Source: Aquariibacter albus (GTDB lineage Bacteria; Pseudomonadota; Gammaproteobacteria; Burkholderiales; Burkholderiaceae_C). Taken from it: a stretch of 64,000 nucleotides of DNA. The translations under genes were made by a program, and so were the position numbers. Below the pieces are notes generated by a model. That model was not told the origin of the DNA, ran no database searches, and was given only the letters and a program-made list of their open reading frames with translations. The DNA is taken from positions 1-64,000 of the forward strand of contig NZ_JACIVI010000008.1 of the NCBI RefSeq assembly GCF_014145335.1, read 5' to 3'. This document shows, piece by piece, positions 15,490 to 24,806 of the stretch (within the stretch, counting starts at the first letter, position 1; each line of letters begins with the position of its first letter).

Positions 15490-15525
15490 CGGGCGGCGAT
15501 CCGGCAGATGCCGGACCGCCGCCCG
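15490..15525 (-). other. intra-operon hairpin between the BY-kinase-like gene and the polymerase gene
   Basis: A 16-position stem with a single A/C mismatch (GGGCGGCG-a-TCCGGC, loop AGAT, GCCGGA-c-CGCCGCCC), beginning 20 nt after the upstream stop and 21 nt before the next ATG. No T tract follows, so it may slow polymerase or set mRNA ends rather than terminate fully. Confidence 0.5.
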
Positions 15526-15544
15526 CTGGGGAGGGTGGCCGGCC

Positions 15545-16213
15545 TCAGGCCGCGAGACGGCGGGTCGACCGCGGCCAGTAGCGGCCGCAACGGTTCAGCA
15601 CGGCGCCCAGCAGGCGGGCATTGCGCCGGTCCAGCACGCCACGCAGGTACTCCAGCGCACCGACGCGGGTCTCGTCCATCTCGATGACGGCCAGGCCGCC
15701 GTCGCTGGCGGCGATCAGGTCGATGCCCTCGGCGTGCTGCAGCAGCGCCGGCACGTCCCAGATCGTGTAGGCGTAGTCCTCGCGATCGGCCTGCGTCAGC
15801 GCCGCCAGCAGGCGGTCCGAGGCCGAGGCCAGGCCCATGCGGTCGCTGGGCGGATTCCCCGGCCCGAGCAGGTGCAGGGCCGGCTGGCGCGAGAAGGGCT
15901 GCGAAGGCAGGGCACTGCTCATGTCCCAGCCCCAGAGCCCGGGACCTTCGAAGGGCAGGCCGTTGTCGTTGCGCTGGGCCCGCTTGTGCAGATTGGCCTG
16001 CACGAGCAGCACGCGGCCCCCTCCCGCAGCCTGGCCGCTGGCGAAGGCCATGGCCAGATGGGCGGCCACCGTGCTCGCGCCTTCCTTGCCGCTTGCGCCG
16101 AAGACGACGATGTGGCGCGGCCGGGGTTCGCGGGCTTCCAGCTCGCGGCGCAGCCGCGTGAACTCGTCGCCGAGGGTGTTGGCGCTGAGGAGGGACTTCA
16201 GGTTCACGCTCAC
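15545..16213 (-). CDS. BY-kinase-like (CpsD/CapB-type) protein with degenerate P-loop
   Basis: 222 residues, overlapping the upstream Wzz gene by 4 bp, the place where the tyrosine autokinase of polysaccharide systems normally sits. The P-loop region reads VVFGASGKEGASTVA: aligned with the family pattern PGEGKST, the invariant Lys is Ala46. The Walker A' strand is VLLVQANLHKR, lacking the usual Asp residues, while the Walker-B-like YTIWDVPALL is kept. There is no C-terminal tyrosine cluster (one Tyr, CGRYWPRS). It is probably a non-catalytic partner of the co-polymerase. The fold assignment is inference from context and motifs. Confidence 0.75.
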   Translation of the reverse strand: MSVNLKSLLSANTLGDEFTRLRRELEAREPRPRHIVVFGASGKEGASTVAAHLAMAFASGQAAGGGRVLLVQANLHKRAQRNDNGLPFEGPGLWGWDMSSALPSQPFSRQPALHLLGPGNPPSDRMGLASASDRLLAALTQADREDYAYTIWDVPALLQHAEGIDLIAASDGGLAVIEMDETRVGALEYLRGVLDRRNARLLGAVLNRCGRYWPRSTRRLAA

Positions 16214-17814
16214 GACCGGACCTCCGGCAGACGCACCAGCACCGGCACGCCAAGGACTTGGGCCACCCGATCCCGCGAGTGGACCGCGGGACGCAGCGCG
16301 TCACGCAGGATGAAGAAACCCAGGCTGGCCAGCAGGCCGGCGCCGAGCGAGGCAAGGAAGAGCAGCATCGCGCGCGGCCGCACCGGGGTCACGCTGGCGA
16401 CCGGCTCGCCGATCATCGCGACGTTGGAGATCTCGGCGGCGTCCAGCGCCTCCTGGATGCGGGCCTCGTCGAGGCGTTGCACGAACAGGCGGTAGCTCTG
16501 CTCGGCGGCGGCGGCCTCGCGGTCGAGTCGGCGCGCTTCCTCGCCGAGCTTGGCGACGCGGTCGATCTCGCGCTCGACTTCCGCCAGCGCCTCGGCCTGG
16601 CGCGAGGCCAGTGCGTTGACCCCGGCCATGCGGGTGCGGCGGTCGGTCAGCGATCGCTCCAGATCGTTGCGGGCCGGGCTGACCTCGAAGGTCTGCTGCG
16701 CCACGAAGGACGACTGGGTGCGGGCCAGCAGGGCTTCCAGTTCCTTGATCTGGGCTTCCTCGTCGCGCACACGCTGGCTGTTGGTCGCGAAGTTCAGCCG
16801 CAGGGTCGAGAGCGCAGCCTTGCGTTCGAGGATGCGGCCCTGCAGGGTCTGCACGGCCGGACTGACCTGTTCCACGCGCTGCGTGAGCTTCTCGGTCGGG
16901 TGTTCCGCCAGGGCCTGCTCGCTGCTGGTGATCTCCGAGACCAGCTGGCTGCGCGACTCCTTGGTGCGTGTCAGGGCCTGCAGTGCGTCATGGCGGCGCA
17001 CCAGCAGCTGCTTGTGCTGTTCCTGGTAGTCCCAGACCGCATCACGCTCGCCGAAGCTGCGGCGCTTGGCCTCGATGGCGGCCAGCTCCTCGCGCAGCTC
17101 GGCCACGCGGGCTTCGAGGAACTCGGTCGAGCCCGGCGTCTTGAAGACCTTGATGTGCTCGGCCTGGTAGAGCTCCAGCAGGCGCTTGAGCACATGCACG
17201 CCGGCCTCGGGATTGGCCGCGAACATCTTCACCGAGATCACGTCCGAGCGCTTGACCGACTCGGTGCTGATGGCGCCCTGCAGCGTGAGCACGACCCGCT
17301 CGAAGGGCGTCAGCCGCTTCTCCAGGCCGATCCAGATCAGGACCTCGGTCCAGGCCTCCCGGACGGCCCGGGTCACCGTCTTGAACTGGGCCTTGATCTT
17401 CTGGAGCAGGGTCTGCGGCGTCGGTTCGGTGAGGAAGTAGTCCACCCCGAGCTCCTTGACCACGCGCTCGACCAGGGCCGGGCTGCTGAGGATCTCGAGT
17501 TCCGACATCACATCCTCGGTGCGCTTGTAGGGCGTGGCCGAGATCTGCGCGGTGCCGGCGACCGGCGGCGGCGTCTGTTCCCGGCCCAGCTTGACGAGCA
17601 GGCTGGCCGAAACCTCGTAGCTGCTGGTCAGGAAGGGCAGGGCGATCAGCACCCCGAGGCCGAAGGCCAGGACAGTGGCGAGGACCCATTTCCAGTGGCG
17701 GATCACGACGACCATCAGGCCGTCGAGGCTCACCGTCGGGACGGTCACCCGGGGGGTCTCGCGAGGCTCGGCCTCGGGGCTCCGGGGGGTGGTTTGGCGG
17801 TAGGCGAAAGCCAA
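16210..17814 (-). CDS. Wzz/GumC-type polysaccharide co-polymerase (chain-length determinant)
   Basis: 534 residues. N-terminal transmembrane helix (about 42-62, WVLATVLAFGLGVLIALP) preceded by a Wzz domain start (VSLDGLMVVVIRHWKW), a long periplasmic coiled coil (about 220-450), and a second transmembrane helix (about 488-508) preceded by the PxxP-like ASVTPVRPR. This is the PCP-2/GumC architecture that sets chain length and contacts the Wza exporter. The kinase part is a separate gene immediately downstream. First gene of the minus-strand operon; its promoter lies in the divergent region at 17815-18034. Confidence 0.9.
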   Translation of the reverse strand: MAFAYRQTTPRSPEAEPRETPRVTVPTVSLDGLMVVVIRHWKWVLATVLAFGLGVLIALPFLTSSYEVSASLLVKLGREQTPPPVAGTAQISATPYKRTEDVMSELEILSSPALVERVVKELGVDYFLTEPTPQTLLQKIKAQFKTVTRAVREAWTEVLIWIGLEKRLTPFERVVLTLQGAISTESVKRSDVISVKMFAANPEAGVHVLKRLLELYQAEHIKVFKTPGSTEFLEARVAELREELAAIEAKRRSFGERDAVWDYQEQHKQLLVRRHDALQALTRTKESRSQLVSEITSSEQALAEHPTEKLTQRVEQVSPAVQTLQGRILERKAALSTLRLNFATNSQRVRDEEAQIKELEALLARTQSSFVAQQTFEVSPARNDLERSLTDRRTRMAGVNALASRQAEALAEVEREIDRVAKLGEEARRLDREAAAAEQSYRLFVQRLDEARIQEALDAAEISNVAMIGEPVASVTPVRPRAMLLFLASLGAGLLASLGFFILRDALRPAVHSRDRVAQVLGVPVLVRLPEVRS

Positions 17815-17850
17815 GGGACGGACTCCGTCAGTTCTGCGAAGACTGCTTCT

Positions 17851-17927
17851 ACAGCACCTTCCGTGCTCAGTTACAAGCGCGCCCCCTTGAAACAGGGGGA
17901 GGCTTGCAGGAGCTTGAAAGGTGCTGT
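17851..17927. repeat. nested inverted repeat in the divergent exopolysaccharide promoter region
   Basis: Three nested arms: ACAGCACCTT (17851-17860) with AAGGTGCTGT (17918-17927), 10 of 10 bases; CAAGC (17874-17878) with GCTTG (17902-17906); and CCCCCT-TGAAAC-AGGGGG (17882-17899). The element starts 37 bp upstream of the Wzz start and ends 107 bp before the acyltransferase start. It could be an operator, a cruciform or a structured leader RNA. It does not fit a GEMM aptamer. Confidence 0.6.
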
Positions 17928-18034
17928 TTGAGACACTGCGCCGCGCATCGGTCGGTCAAGGCCTACCGGTGCTCCCGCAGGCACAAGGCCTGCATGAAAC
18001 GTTGCGCTTCTTCACGCACTTCACCGGATCGACG

Positions 18035-19180
18035 ATGAGCAAACCCAAAACGTCAGCGCCGCGACTGTATGGCATCCAGGGCCTTCGTGGCCTCGCGGTT
18101 CTGATGGTGTTCTCGGTTCATCTGTACGAAGTCGAAAGGAAGTACACCCATGGCCCCCGCGTCTTCGGCGACTGGATCCACCTGTCGAACTTCGGTCTCG
18201 ACCTGTTCTTCGTCATCAGCGGCTTCGTGCTGACCTTCCTGGCCTTCGGCCATTTCGCCGAGCGCAGCTACCTGAAGTCCTACGCCTACAACCGGGTGAC
18301 CCGGGTCTATCCGACCTACCTGCTCTACACCCTGCCGCTGGTGCCCATCTACCTGTTCAGGCCGACCCTCTTCAATGCGACCGATGGCCACCAGGTCGAC
18401 CTGTTCCGAACGTTGCTGTTGCTTCCTGACGTAACGCTTCCGCTGATTCCTGTGGCCTGGACGCTGCATCACGAACTCGTCTTCTACGTGCTGTTCGGGG
18501 GCGTGCTGCTGTTCAGCGAGAAGCTGCTGCCGCGTTTCATCGCGCTGGGCTTCGCGGGCATGGCGGTGCTGGCCACTTTCGGCGCCCTGATCCCGCGGGC
18601 CGAGCAGAGCGCCTTCGCCCGCATCGTGCTGAACCCGATCAACTTCGACTTCCTGATGGGCATGGTCCTGGCCTGGCTGATCCACAAGGGCGAGCGTCGC
18701 GCCGCCCTGCCCTGCCTGCTGCTTGGCGTGGCCGCGGCCGTGGGCGGCTACTTCGGCTTCTATGCCTTGACCGGCGCCGACTGGATCGGCAACTACCACT
18801 CGCACCAGCTCCTCGGCCTGCCGGCGGGCTATCACGCGCTGTACGTGTTCGGTCTCCCGGCGGCGCTGGTGGTCTACGGCATCGTCGCGCTGGAGATGGA
18901 GAAGGGCTGGGTCTTCGGCCGGGCGATCGCGTGGATCGGCGATGCCTCCTACTCCATCTACCTGACCCATGTGATGGTGATCGTGCTGGCCGGCCGCATC
19001 TGGGGCAGCGTGGGCGTGCCGGGCTGGCCGGCGCACCTGGCCTTCCTCCTGGGCACCACGGCCATCGGCCTGGGCCTGGGCACCCTGGCCTACCACCTGT
19101 TCGAGAAGCGCATGACCGGCTTCTTCCGTCAGCACGACCCCGCCCGCCGCGCCAAGCTGCGCGCGGCGGCGCAGGCCTGA
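18035..19180 (+). CDS. acyltransferase 3 family (polysaccharide O-acyltransferase)
   Basis: 381 residues from ATG 18035 (a frame open further upstream lacks a good start). About ten transmembrane helices with the family motifs YGIQGLRGLAVLMVFSVHLY (conserved RGLA and His), FGLDLFFVISGFVL and, later, SYSIYLTH. Acyltransferase-3 proteins O-acetylate or otherwise acylate sugars across the inner membrane, so this one probably decorates the exopolysaccharide. It is the first gene of a seven-gene plus-strand operon ending with gmd and fcl. Confidence 0.9.
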   Translation: MSKPKTSAPRLYGIQGLRGLAVLMVFSVHLYEVERKYTHGPRVFGDWIHLSNFGLDLFFVISGFVLTFLAFGHFAERSYLKSYAYNRVTRVYPTYLLYTLPLVPIYLFRPTLFNATDGHQVDLFRTLLLLPDVTLPLIPVAWTLHHELVFYVLFGGVLLFSEKLLPRFIALGFAGMAVLATFGALIPRAEQSAFARIVLNPINFDFLMGMVLAWLIHKGERRAALPCLLLGVAAAVGGYFGFYALTGADWIGNYHSHQLLGLPAGYHALYVFGLPAALVVYGIVALEMEKGWVFGRAIAWIGDASYSIYLTHVMVIVLAGRIWGSVGVPGWPAHLAFLLGTTAIGLGLGTLAYHLFEKRMTGFFRQHDPARRAKLRAAAQA

Positions 19181-19220
19181 TGCCGGGCCATCGCGGCCAG
19201 CGTCCGGCGGGGGCCGGCGC

Positions 19221-20459
19221 ATGAAGGTCATCGTCGTCAATGACCACCTCGTCCCCGACGGCGGGGCGGATGTGGCCGCCCTCAACAGCGCCGAGGCCCT
19301 CGCGGCGGCCGGGGCCGAGGTCACCGTCTTCGCGGCCGACCGCCTGCCCGAGGCCGACACCCGGCCGCGGCCTTACCGCATCGTCAGCACCGGCCAGGAC
19401 GACCTGGCCCGCGGCCACCCCATCGGTGCCGCGCTGCAGGGCCTGTGGAATCCCCAGGCCGCCCGGGCCCTGCGCGCTCTGCTGGCGGCCCACGATCCGG
19501 CCGACACCGTCGTGCATGTGCACAGCTGGACCAAGGCCCTGTCGAGCAGCATCTTCCCGGTCGCCCGGCGGGCCGGCTTCAAGCAGCTGCTGACCGTGCA
19601 CGAGTACTTCTCGGTCTGTCCGAGCGGCATGCTCTTCAATTCGCAGACCCGCAGGATCTGCACGCTCAAACCCATGTCGGCGGCCTGTCTGGCCACGCAC
19701 TGCGATGCGCGGCGCTACGCGCACAAGCTCTACCGCGTCGCCCGCCATGCCGTGCAGGACCACGTCGGCCGCCTGCCGCGGCAGGTCGACCGCTTCCTGA
19801 CGATCTCCCGCCTCTCGCAGCAGCGGGTGGCCGAGCACCTGCCGCCGGGCGCGCGCTTCAGCCCTGTGCGCAACCCGATCGAGGTCGGCCCGCAGCTGCC
19901 GCCGGCCGATCCGGGTGCCGGCCGCGCCTTCGCGATGGTGGCGCGCATGTTCGCGCCCAAGGGCTGGGAGGTCTTCCTCGAGGCCTGCGAGCGTGCCGGC
20001 GTGCCGGCCCTGTGCATCGGCGAGGGCCCGGACCGCGCCGCGCTGCAGGCCCGCTTCCCGGCGGCGCAGTTCACCGGCCAGCTCGATCGCGCCGGCGTGG
20101 TGGCGGCGGTGCGCTCGGCGCGCGCGCTGGTGCTGCCCTCGCGCTGGGTCGAGACCCAGGGCATGGTGATTGCCGAGGCGGCAGCCCACGGCATCCCCGG
20201 CCTGGCCTCCGACGTCTGCGGCGGCGGCGAGGCCATCGAGCCCGGCGCCAACGGTTTCATCTTCCCGAACGGCGATGTCGCGACACTCGCGGCCCAGCTG
20301 CGCCGCCTGGCCGACGACGACGCGCTGGCCCGCCGCCTCGGGGCCGAGGCCTACCGCCGCTTCTGGGCCGATCCGCCCACCCATGCGCAGCACGCGCGCG
20401 AGCTGCTGCAGGTCTACCGCGAACTGCTCGACGAGCGGGCCGCGGCTCCCCTCTCCTGA
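19221..20459 (+). CDS. GT4-family glycosyltransferase
   Basis: 412 residues of GT-B fold. N-terminal MKVIVVNDHLVPDGGADVAA, a middle region with a Cys-rich loop (SVCPSGMLFN, RRICTLKPMSAACLATHC), and a C-terminal GT4 domain with FAMVARMFAPKGWEVFLEAC, VLPSRWVETQGMVIAEAAAH (the E-x7-E region) and CGGGEAIE. It retains the configuration of the donor sugar; the donor is unknown. It follows the acyltransferase by 40 bp and should act on the cytoplasmic face on the growing repeat unit. Confidence 0.88.
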   Translation: MKVIVVNDHLVPDGGADVAALNSAEALAAAGAEVTVFAADRLPEADTRPRPYRIVSTGQDDLARGHPIGAALQGLWNPQAARALRALLAAHDPADTVVHVHSWTKALSSSIFPVARRAGFKQLLTVHEYFSVCPSGMLFNSQTRRICTLKPMSAACLATHCDARRYAHKLYRVARHAVQDHVGRLPRQVDRFLTISRLSQQRVAEHLPPGARFSPVRNPIEVGPQLPPADPGAGRAFAMVARMFAPKGWEVFLEACERAGVPALCIGEGPDRAALQARFPAAQFTGQLDRAGVVAAVRSARALVLPSRWVETQGMVIAEAAAHGIPGLASDVCGGGEAIEPGANGFIFPNGDVATLAAQLRRLADDDALARRLGAEAYRRFWADPPTHAQHARELLQVYRELLDERAAAPLS

Positions 20460-20485
20460 ACGCATCCCTCCCCGGACTCCCCACG

Positions 20486-21457
20486 ATGACCCGAACCCTC
20501 GTCACAGGCGGCAGCGGCTTCATCGGCAGCAACCTGATCCGCCACCTCGGCGCCCAGGGCCATACGCTGCTGAACCTCGACCTCGCCGAGCCCATGGATG
20601 CCGAGGCTCGCGCGCTCTGGCGCCGCCAGGACATCCTTGACGCCGCGGGCCTGCGGGCGCAGGTCGAGGCCTTCGACCCCGACTTCATCGTTCACCTGGC
20701 CGCGCGCACCGACCTCGACGGCCGCAGCCTGGCCGACTATCCGGCCAACACCACGGGCGTGCAGAACCTGATCGATGCGGCGGCCGCCGCCCCCCGGCTG
20801 CGCAAGGTGATCTTCGCGTCCTCGCGCCTGGTCTGCCGCATCGGCTACCAGCCGACCGGCCCGCGCGACTACCAGGCCACCACGCCCTACGGCCAGAGCA
20901 AGGTCGAGGGCGAGAAGCTCGTCTATGCCGACCGCAGCCTGCGCGCCGAATGGGCCATCGTGCGGCCGACCTCCATCTGGGGCCCCTTCTTCCGCGTGCC
21001 CTACCGCAACTTCTTCGACGCGGTGCGGCGCGGCCACTACGTGCAGCCGCGCGGCGTGCGGGTGCACAAGTCCTTCGGCTTCGTGGGCAACACCGTCGTC
21101 CAGCTGCAGCGCCTGCTGGAGGCCGAGCCCGGTCGCATCCACGGCCAGATGTACTACCTGGCCGACTACGAACCGCTGGAGCTCCACGACTGGTCGGGCC
21201 GCGTGGCCCGCACCATGGGCGTGCGGGCGCCGCGCGAAATCCCCATGGCAGTGCTCCAGCTCATGGCCCGGACCGGCGACCTGCTGGCCGCCCTCGGCTG
21301 GCGCGGCGTGCCCCTGACCAGTTTCCGGCTCGACAACCTGATCACCCCCATGGTCCACGACCTGGAACCGCTGCGCGCCGTCTGCGGCCCGACGCCGCAC
21401 AGCCTGGAGGACGGCGTGCGCGCGACCGTCGCCTGGATCCAGCAGGGCACGGCCTGA
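20486..21457 (+). CDS. NAD(P)-dependent epimerase/dehydratase (extended SDR)
   Basis: 323 residues. Rossmann motif TRTLVTGGSGFIGSNL, IVHLAARTDL, a catalytic Ser region (FASSRLVCR) and YGQSKVEGEK as the YxxxK pair. Extended SDR enzymes of this kind epimerise, reduce or dehydrate nucleotide sugars. A short C-terminal region carries MAVLQLMARTGDLL. Position between two GT4 genes suggests it supplies a sugar for this polysaccharide. The exact reaction is not assignable. Confidence 0.85.
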   Translation: MTRTLVTGGSGFIGSNLIRHLGAQGHTLLNLDLAEPMDAEARALWRRQDILDAAGLRAQVEAFDPDFIVHLAARTDLDGRSLADYPANTTGVQNLIDAAAAAPRLRKVIFASSRLVCRIGYQPTGPRDYQATTPYGQSKVEGEKLVYADRSLRAEWAIVRPTSIWGPFFRVPYRNFFDAVRRGHYVQPRGVRVHKSFGFVGNTVVQLQRLLEAEPGRIHGQMYYLADYEPLELHDWSGRVARTMGVRAPREIPMAVLQLMARTGDLLAALGWRGVPLTSFRLDNLITPMVHDLEPLRAVCGPTPHSLEDGVRATVAWIQQGTA

Positions 21458-21459
21458 CC

Positions 21460-22689
21460 ATGCGCATCCTGCTGCATTCCACCTACTACGCGCCGGAGCT
21501 GACGGCGATCGCCAAGTACAACGCCGAGATGATGCGCTGGCTGCAGTCGCGCGGTCACGAGGTGCGTGTGCTGAGCACCGCCCCGCACTTCCCGGCCTGG
21601 AAGGTGCACGACGGCTACACCGCCGCCTGGTACAGCCACAGCGTCGAGGACGGTGTGCCGGTCTGGCGCTGCCCGGCCTTCATCCCGCGCCGGCCCTCAG
21701 GTCTGCAGCGCCTGGTGCAGATCGCCACCCTCACGCTCAGCAGCGTGCCGGCCATGATCCGCCAGGCCTTCTGGCGGCCGGACGTGGTCATCGGCGTCGA
21801 GCCGCCGCTGCTCTGCTTTGCCGCTGCCCGCCTGGGCGCGCTGCTGTGCGGCGCCAAGGTCTGGCTGCATGTGCAGGATCTGGAGGTCGACGCCGCCTTC
21901 GACCTCGGCATCCTGCGCGGCCGGCGTGCGCGCCAGCTCGCGCTGGGCGTCGAGCGCCTGCTGATGGCCGGCTGCGCGCGCGTCTCGACCATCTCGGGCC
22001 GCATGGCCGAACGCCTGCTCGCCAAGGGTGTGGCGCCCGAGCGGCTGTTCATGATGCCGAACTGGGTCAACCTCGCGGCCATGCCGGCCAGCGCCTCGGG
22101 TGCGGCCTTCCGCGCCGAGCTGGGCCTGCCGCCCGGCAGCAAGGTGGCGCTCTACGCCGGCAACATGGCGGCCAAGCAGGGCCTGGAGACCGTGGTCGAG
22201 GCCGCCCGCCTGCTGACCCGGCGCCAGGACCTGCACTTCGTGATGGTCGGCGACGGGGTCGGCCGGCCGCGCCTGGTCGAGCTGGCCCAGGGCCTGCCGC
22301 GCTTCCACTTCCTGCCCATCCAGCCGGCCGAGCGCCTGCCCGACCTGCTGGCCCTGGCCGATGTCCACCTGCTGCCGCAGCGCCGCGCGGCCGCCGACTT
22401 GGTGATGCCCTCCAAGCTGACCGGCATGCTGGCCAGCGGCCGGCCGACGGTGGCCGGTGCCGAGCCCGAGACCGAGCTGGGCCGCGTGGTCGAGGGCCGC
22501 GGCCTGCGCGTCACCCCCGAGGACCCGGCCGCGATGGCCGGCGCCCTCGAGCGCCTGATCGACGACCCGGCCCTGGCCGCCGAGCTGGGTGCCGCCGCGC
22601 GGCGCTACGCTGTCGAAACCCTGGACATGGAAGCCGTTTTGTTACGCCTGGAACAGGAACTGCAGACCCTGGTCCGGCCCGGCCGCTGA
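21460..22689 (+). CDS. GT4 glycosyltransferase, WcaI-like
   Basis: 409 residues, starting 2 bp after the previous stop. MRILLHSTYYAPELTAIAKY and HEVRVLSTAPHFPAWKV match the WcaI-type colanic acid transferases, which are often linked to GDP-fucose. The C-terminal GT4 domain has ALYAGNMAAKQGLETVVEAA, VGDGVGRPRL and DLVMPSKLTGMLASGRPTVA. Together with gmd and fcl three genes later, it is a candidate fucosyltransferase, though that donor is inferred from context only. Confidence 0.88.
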   Translation: MRILLHSTYYAPELTAIAKYNAEMMRWLQSRGHEVRVLSTAPHFPAWKVHDGYTAAWYSHSVEDGVPVWRCPAFIPRRPSGLQRLVQIATLTLSSVPAMIRQAFWRPDVVIGVEPPLLCFAAARLGALLCGAKVWLHVQDLEVDAAFDLGILRGRRARQLALGVERLLMAGCARVSTISGRMAERLLAKGVAPERLFMMPNWVNLAAMPASASGAAFRAELGLPPGSKVALYAGNMAAKQGLETVVEAARLLTRRQDLHFVMVGDGVGRPRLVELAQGLPRFHFLPIQPAERLPDLLALADVHLLPQRRAAADLVMPSKLTGMLASGRPTVAGAEPETELGRVVEGRGLRVTPEDPAAMAGALERLIDDPALAAELGAAARRYAVETLDMEAVLLRLEQELQTLVRPGR

Positions 22690-22718
22690 CCTCCCGCCCC
22701 CTTCCCGCACGCCACCCC

Positions 22719-23660
22719 ATGAACACCACCGCGACGACGATGACCGCCACCACCTCCGGGGCCGTGAGCTGCCGGGTCTGCGACAGCACCGAGACCCACT
22801 GGCTCTGCGACACCCACAACACCCACAGCAAGACGGTCACGCTCGACCACTACCGCTGCCGCAGCTGCGGCTCGGTCTTCGTCGGCAATCAGGTGGACCA
22901 TGAGGAGCTGGCCGTGGCCTACGGCACGCTGGACTCCGACACCTACTACGCGGAGATCGGCGAGGAGAACACCCGCAAGATGCTCGACTCCATCGCCGAC
23001 CTGAAGGCCCTGGGCCTGCAGAAGGCCAAGCTGATCGACATCGGCACCGGCGACGGCATGTTCGTGCCCCTGCTGCGCGACGCGGGCTTCGACGACATCA
23101 GCGTGCACGAGATCGAGGGCTGCGACCTCTCCAAGGTCAAGCCGCTGGTCAAGGCCGTCTACCAGGACCACGACTACTCGACCCTGCCCGATGCGAGCTT
23201 CGACGTCGTCACCCTGCTCGACGTGGCCGAGCACGTCATGAAGCCGCAGGTGCTGATCGACACCGCGCTGCGCGTGCTCAAGCCGGGCGGCGTGCTCTAT
23301 CTGCACACCCCGGTCGTCACCCGCACCGACCGCTTCATGCACGTGCTGCAGCGCACCCCGGGCCTGGGCAAGATCGGCCGCATGTGGCAGTCGGGCCGCA
23401 CCTCGATCTTCCACCTGCAGAACTACACCGCCGATTCGCTGGAGCTGGTGGCCCGCCGCGCCGGCTTCCCGGACGTGAAGGTCATCGTGAAGAACGAGCT
23501 GTCCTGGCCGGTGAGCCGCTACATCCAGGTCTACCTGCTCAAGCGCCTGCGTCTGCCCAAGCCCTTCGCGGTCTTCTTCCTGCCGATCTTCTACCCGCTG
23601 CTCGGCTCGAACTTCTTCAATGCCAACAAGGGCATCGTGACCGCCCGCAAGGCCGGCTGA
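22719..23660 (+). CDS. class I SAM-dependent methyltransferase with N-terminal zinc-ribbon-like motif
   Basis: 313 residues. The N-terminus has CRVCDST and CRSCGSVF, a Cys4 metal-binding motif seen in sugar C- or O-methyltransferases. The SAM site is LIDIGTGDGMFVPLLR, then LLDVAEHVMKPQVLIDTALR and VLKPGGVLYLHTP. The C-terminal part is basic and hydrophobic. Probably methylates a nucleotide sugar or the growing exopolysaccharide. It precedes gmd by 12 bp. Confidence 0.85.
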   Translation: MNTTATTMTATTSGAVSCRVCDSTETHWLCDTHNTHSKTVTLDHYRCRSCGSVFVGNQVDHEELAVAYGTLDSDTYYAEIGEENTRKMLDSIADLKALGLQKAKLIDIGTGDGMFVPLLRDAGFDDISVHEIEGCDLSKVKPLVKAVYQDHDYSTLPDASFDVVTLLDVAEHVMKPQVLIDTALRVLKPGGVLYLHTPVVTRTDRFMHVLQRTPGLGKIGRMWQSGRTSIFHLQNYTADSLELVARRAGFPDVKVIVKNELSWPVSRYIQVYLLKRLRLPKPFAVFFLPIFYPLLGSNFFNANKGIVTARKAG

Positions 23661-23672
23661 GCAAGGATCGTC

Positions 23673-24806
23673 ATGAGTCAAGTCAAGCGCGCCCTCATCA
23701 CCGGCATCACCGGCCAGGACGGCAGCTACCTCGCCGAGTTCCTGCTGGCCAAGGGCTACGAGGTGCACGGCATCAAGCGCCGGGCCTCGCTGTTCAACAC
23801 CCAGCGGGTGGACCACATCTACGAGGATCCGCACGTCGACAACCAGCGCTTCAAGCTGCACTACGGCGACCTGGCCGACAGCTCGAACCTGACCCGCATC
23901 CTGGCCGAGGTGCGGCCCGACGAGGTCTACAACCTCGGCGCGCAGAGCCATGTGGCCGTCAGCTTCGAGGCGCCGGAGTACACCGCCGACGTCGATGCCC
24001 TGGGCACGCTGCGCCTGCTGGAGGCCATCCGCTTCCTCGGCCTGGAGAAGACCACGCGCTTCTACCAGGCCAGCACCTCCGAGCTCTACGGCCTGGTGCA
24101 GGAGATCCCGCAGAAGGAGACCACGCCCTTCTACCCGCGCAGCCCCTACGCGGTCGCCAAGCTCTATGCCTACTGGATCACGGTCAACTACCGCGAGGCC
24201 TATGGCATGTACGCCTGCAACGGCATCCTCTTCAACCACGAGAGCCCGCGCCGCGGCGAGACCTTCGTCACCCGCAAGATCACCCGTGGCCTGGCCAACA
24301 TCGCCCAGGGTCTGGAGCAGGGCCTGTTCATGGGCAACCTCGATGCGCTGCGCGACTGGGGCCACGCCAAAGACTATGTCCGCATGCAGTGGATGATGCT
24401 GCAGCAGGAAAAGCCGCAGGACTATGTGATCGCCACCGGCGTGCAGTACTCGGTGCGGCAGTTCATCCAGTGGTCGGCGCAGGAGCTGGGCATCACGCTG
24501 CGCTTCGAGGGCCAGGGGGTCGACGAGAAGGGCTATGTCGAGTCCATCGAGGGCGACAAGGCGCCGGCGCTGAAGCCGGGGGATTGCATCGTGCGCATCG
24601 ATCCGCGCTACTTCCGCCCGGCCGAGGTCGAGACCCTGCTCGGCGATCCGAGCAAGGCCAAGACCCAGCTCGGCTGGGTGCCGGAGATCACCGTGCAGGA
24701 CATGTGCGCCGAGATGGTCGCCGCTGACCTGCAGGCTGCGCAGCGCCTGGCGCTGCTGCGCAAGCACGGGCATGAGGTCTCGGTCTCGCGGGAGGCCGGC
24801 CAGTGA
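23673..24806 (+). CDS. gmd: GDP-mannose 4,6-dehydratase
   Basis: 377 residues, matching Gmd along its length. NADP site [20 protein letters not shown], then [14 protein letters not shown], the catalytic STSELYG (Thr/Glu) and [12 protein letters not shown] (Tyr and Lys of YxxxK), and [20 protein letters not shown]. It converts GDP-D-mannose to GDP-4-keto-6-deoxymannose, the first step to GDP-L-fucose. Its stop overlaps the start of the fucose synthase gene (GTGA), so the two enzymes are made together. Confidence 0.97.
   Translation: MSQVKRALITGITGQDGSYLAEFLLAKGYEVHGIKRRASLFNTQRVDHIYEDPHVDNQRFKLHYGDLADSSNLTRILAEVRPDEVYNLGAQSHVAVSFEAPEYTADVDALGTLRLLEAIRFLGLEKTTRFYQASTSELYGLVQEIPQKETTPFYPRSPYAVAKLYAYWITVNYREAYGMYACNGILFNHESPRRGETFVTRKITRGLANIAQGLEQGLFMGNLDALRDWGHAKDYVRMQWMMLQQEKPQDYVIATGVQYSVRQFIQWSAQELGITLRFEGQGVDEKGYVESIEGDKAPALKPGDCIVRIDPRYFRPAEVETLLGDPSKAKTQLGWVPEITVQDMCAEMVAADLQAAQRLALLRKHGHEVSVSREAGQ

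Noticed and set aside
17851-17927. Second GEMM-I aptamer in the divergent exopolysaccharide region
   Set aside because: The loop TGAAAC recalls the GAAA of P2, but GACGCAAAGCC and the 3' GGTAGC block are absent.
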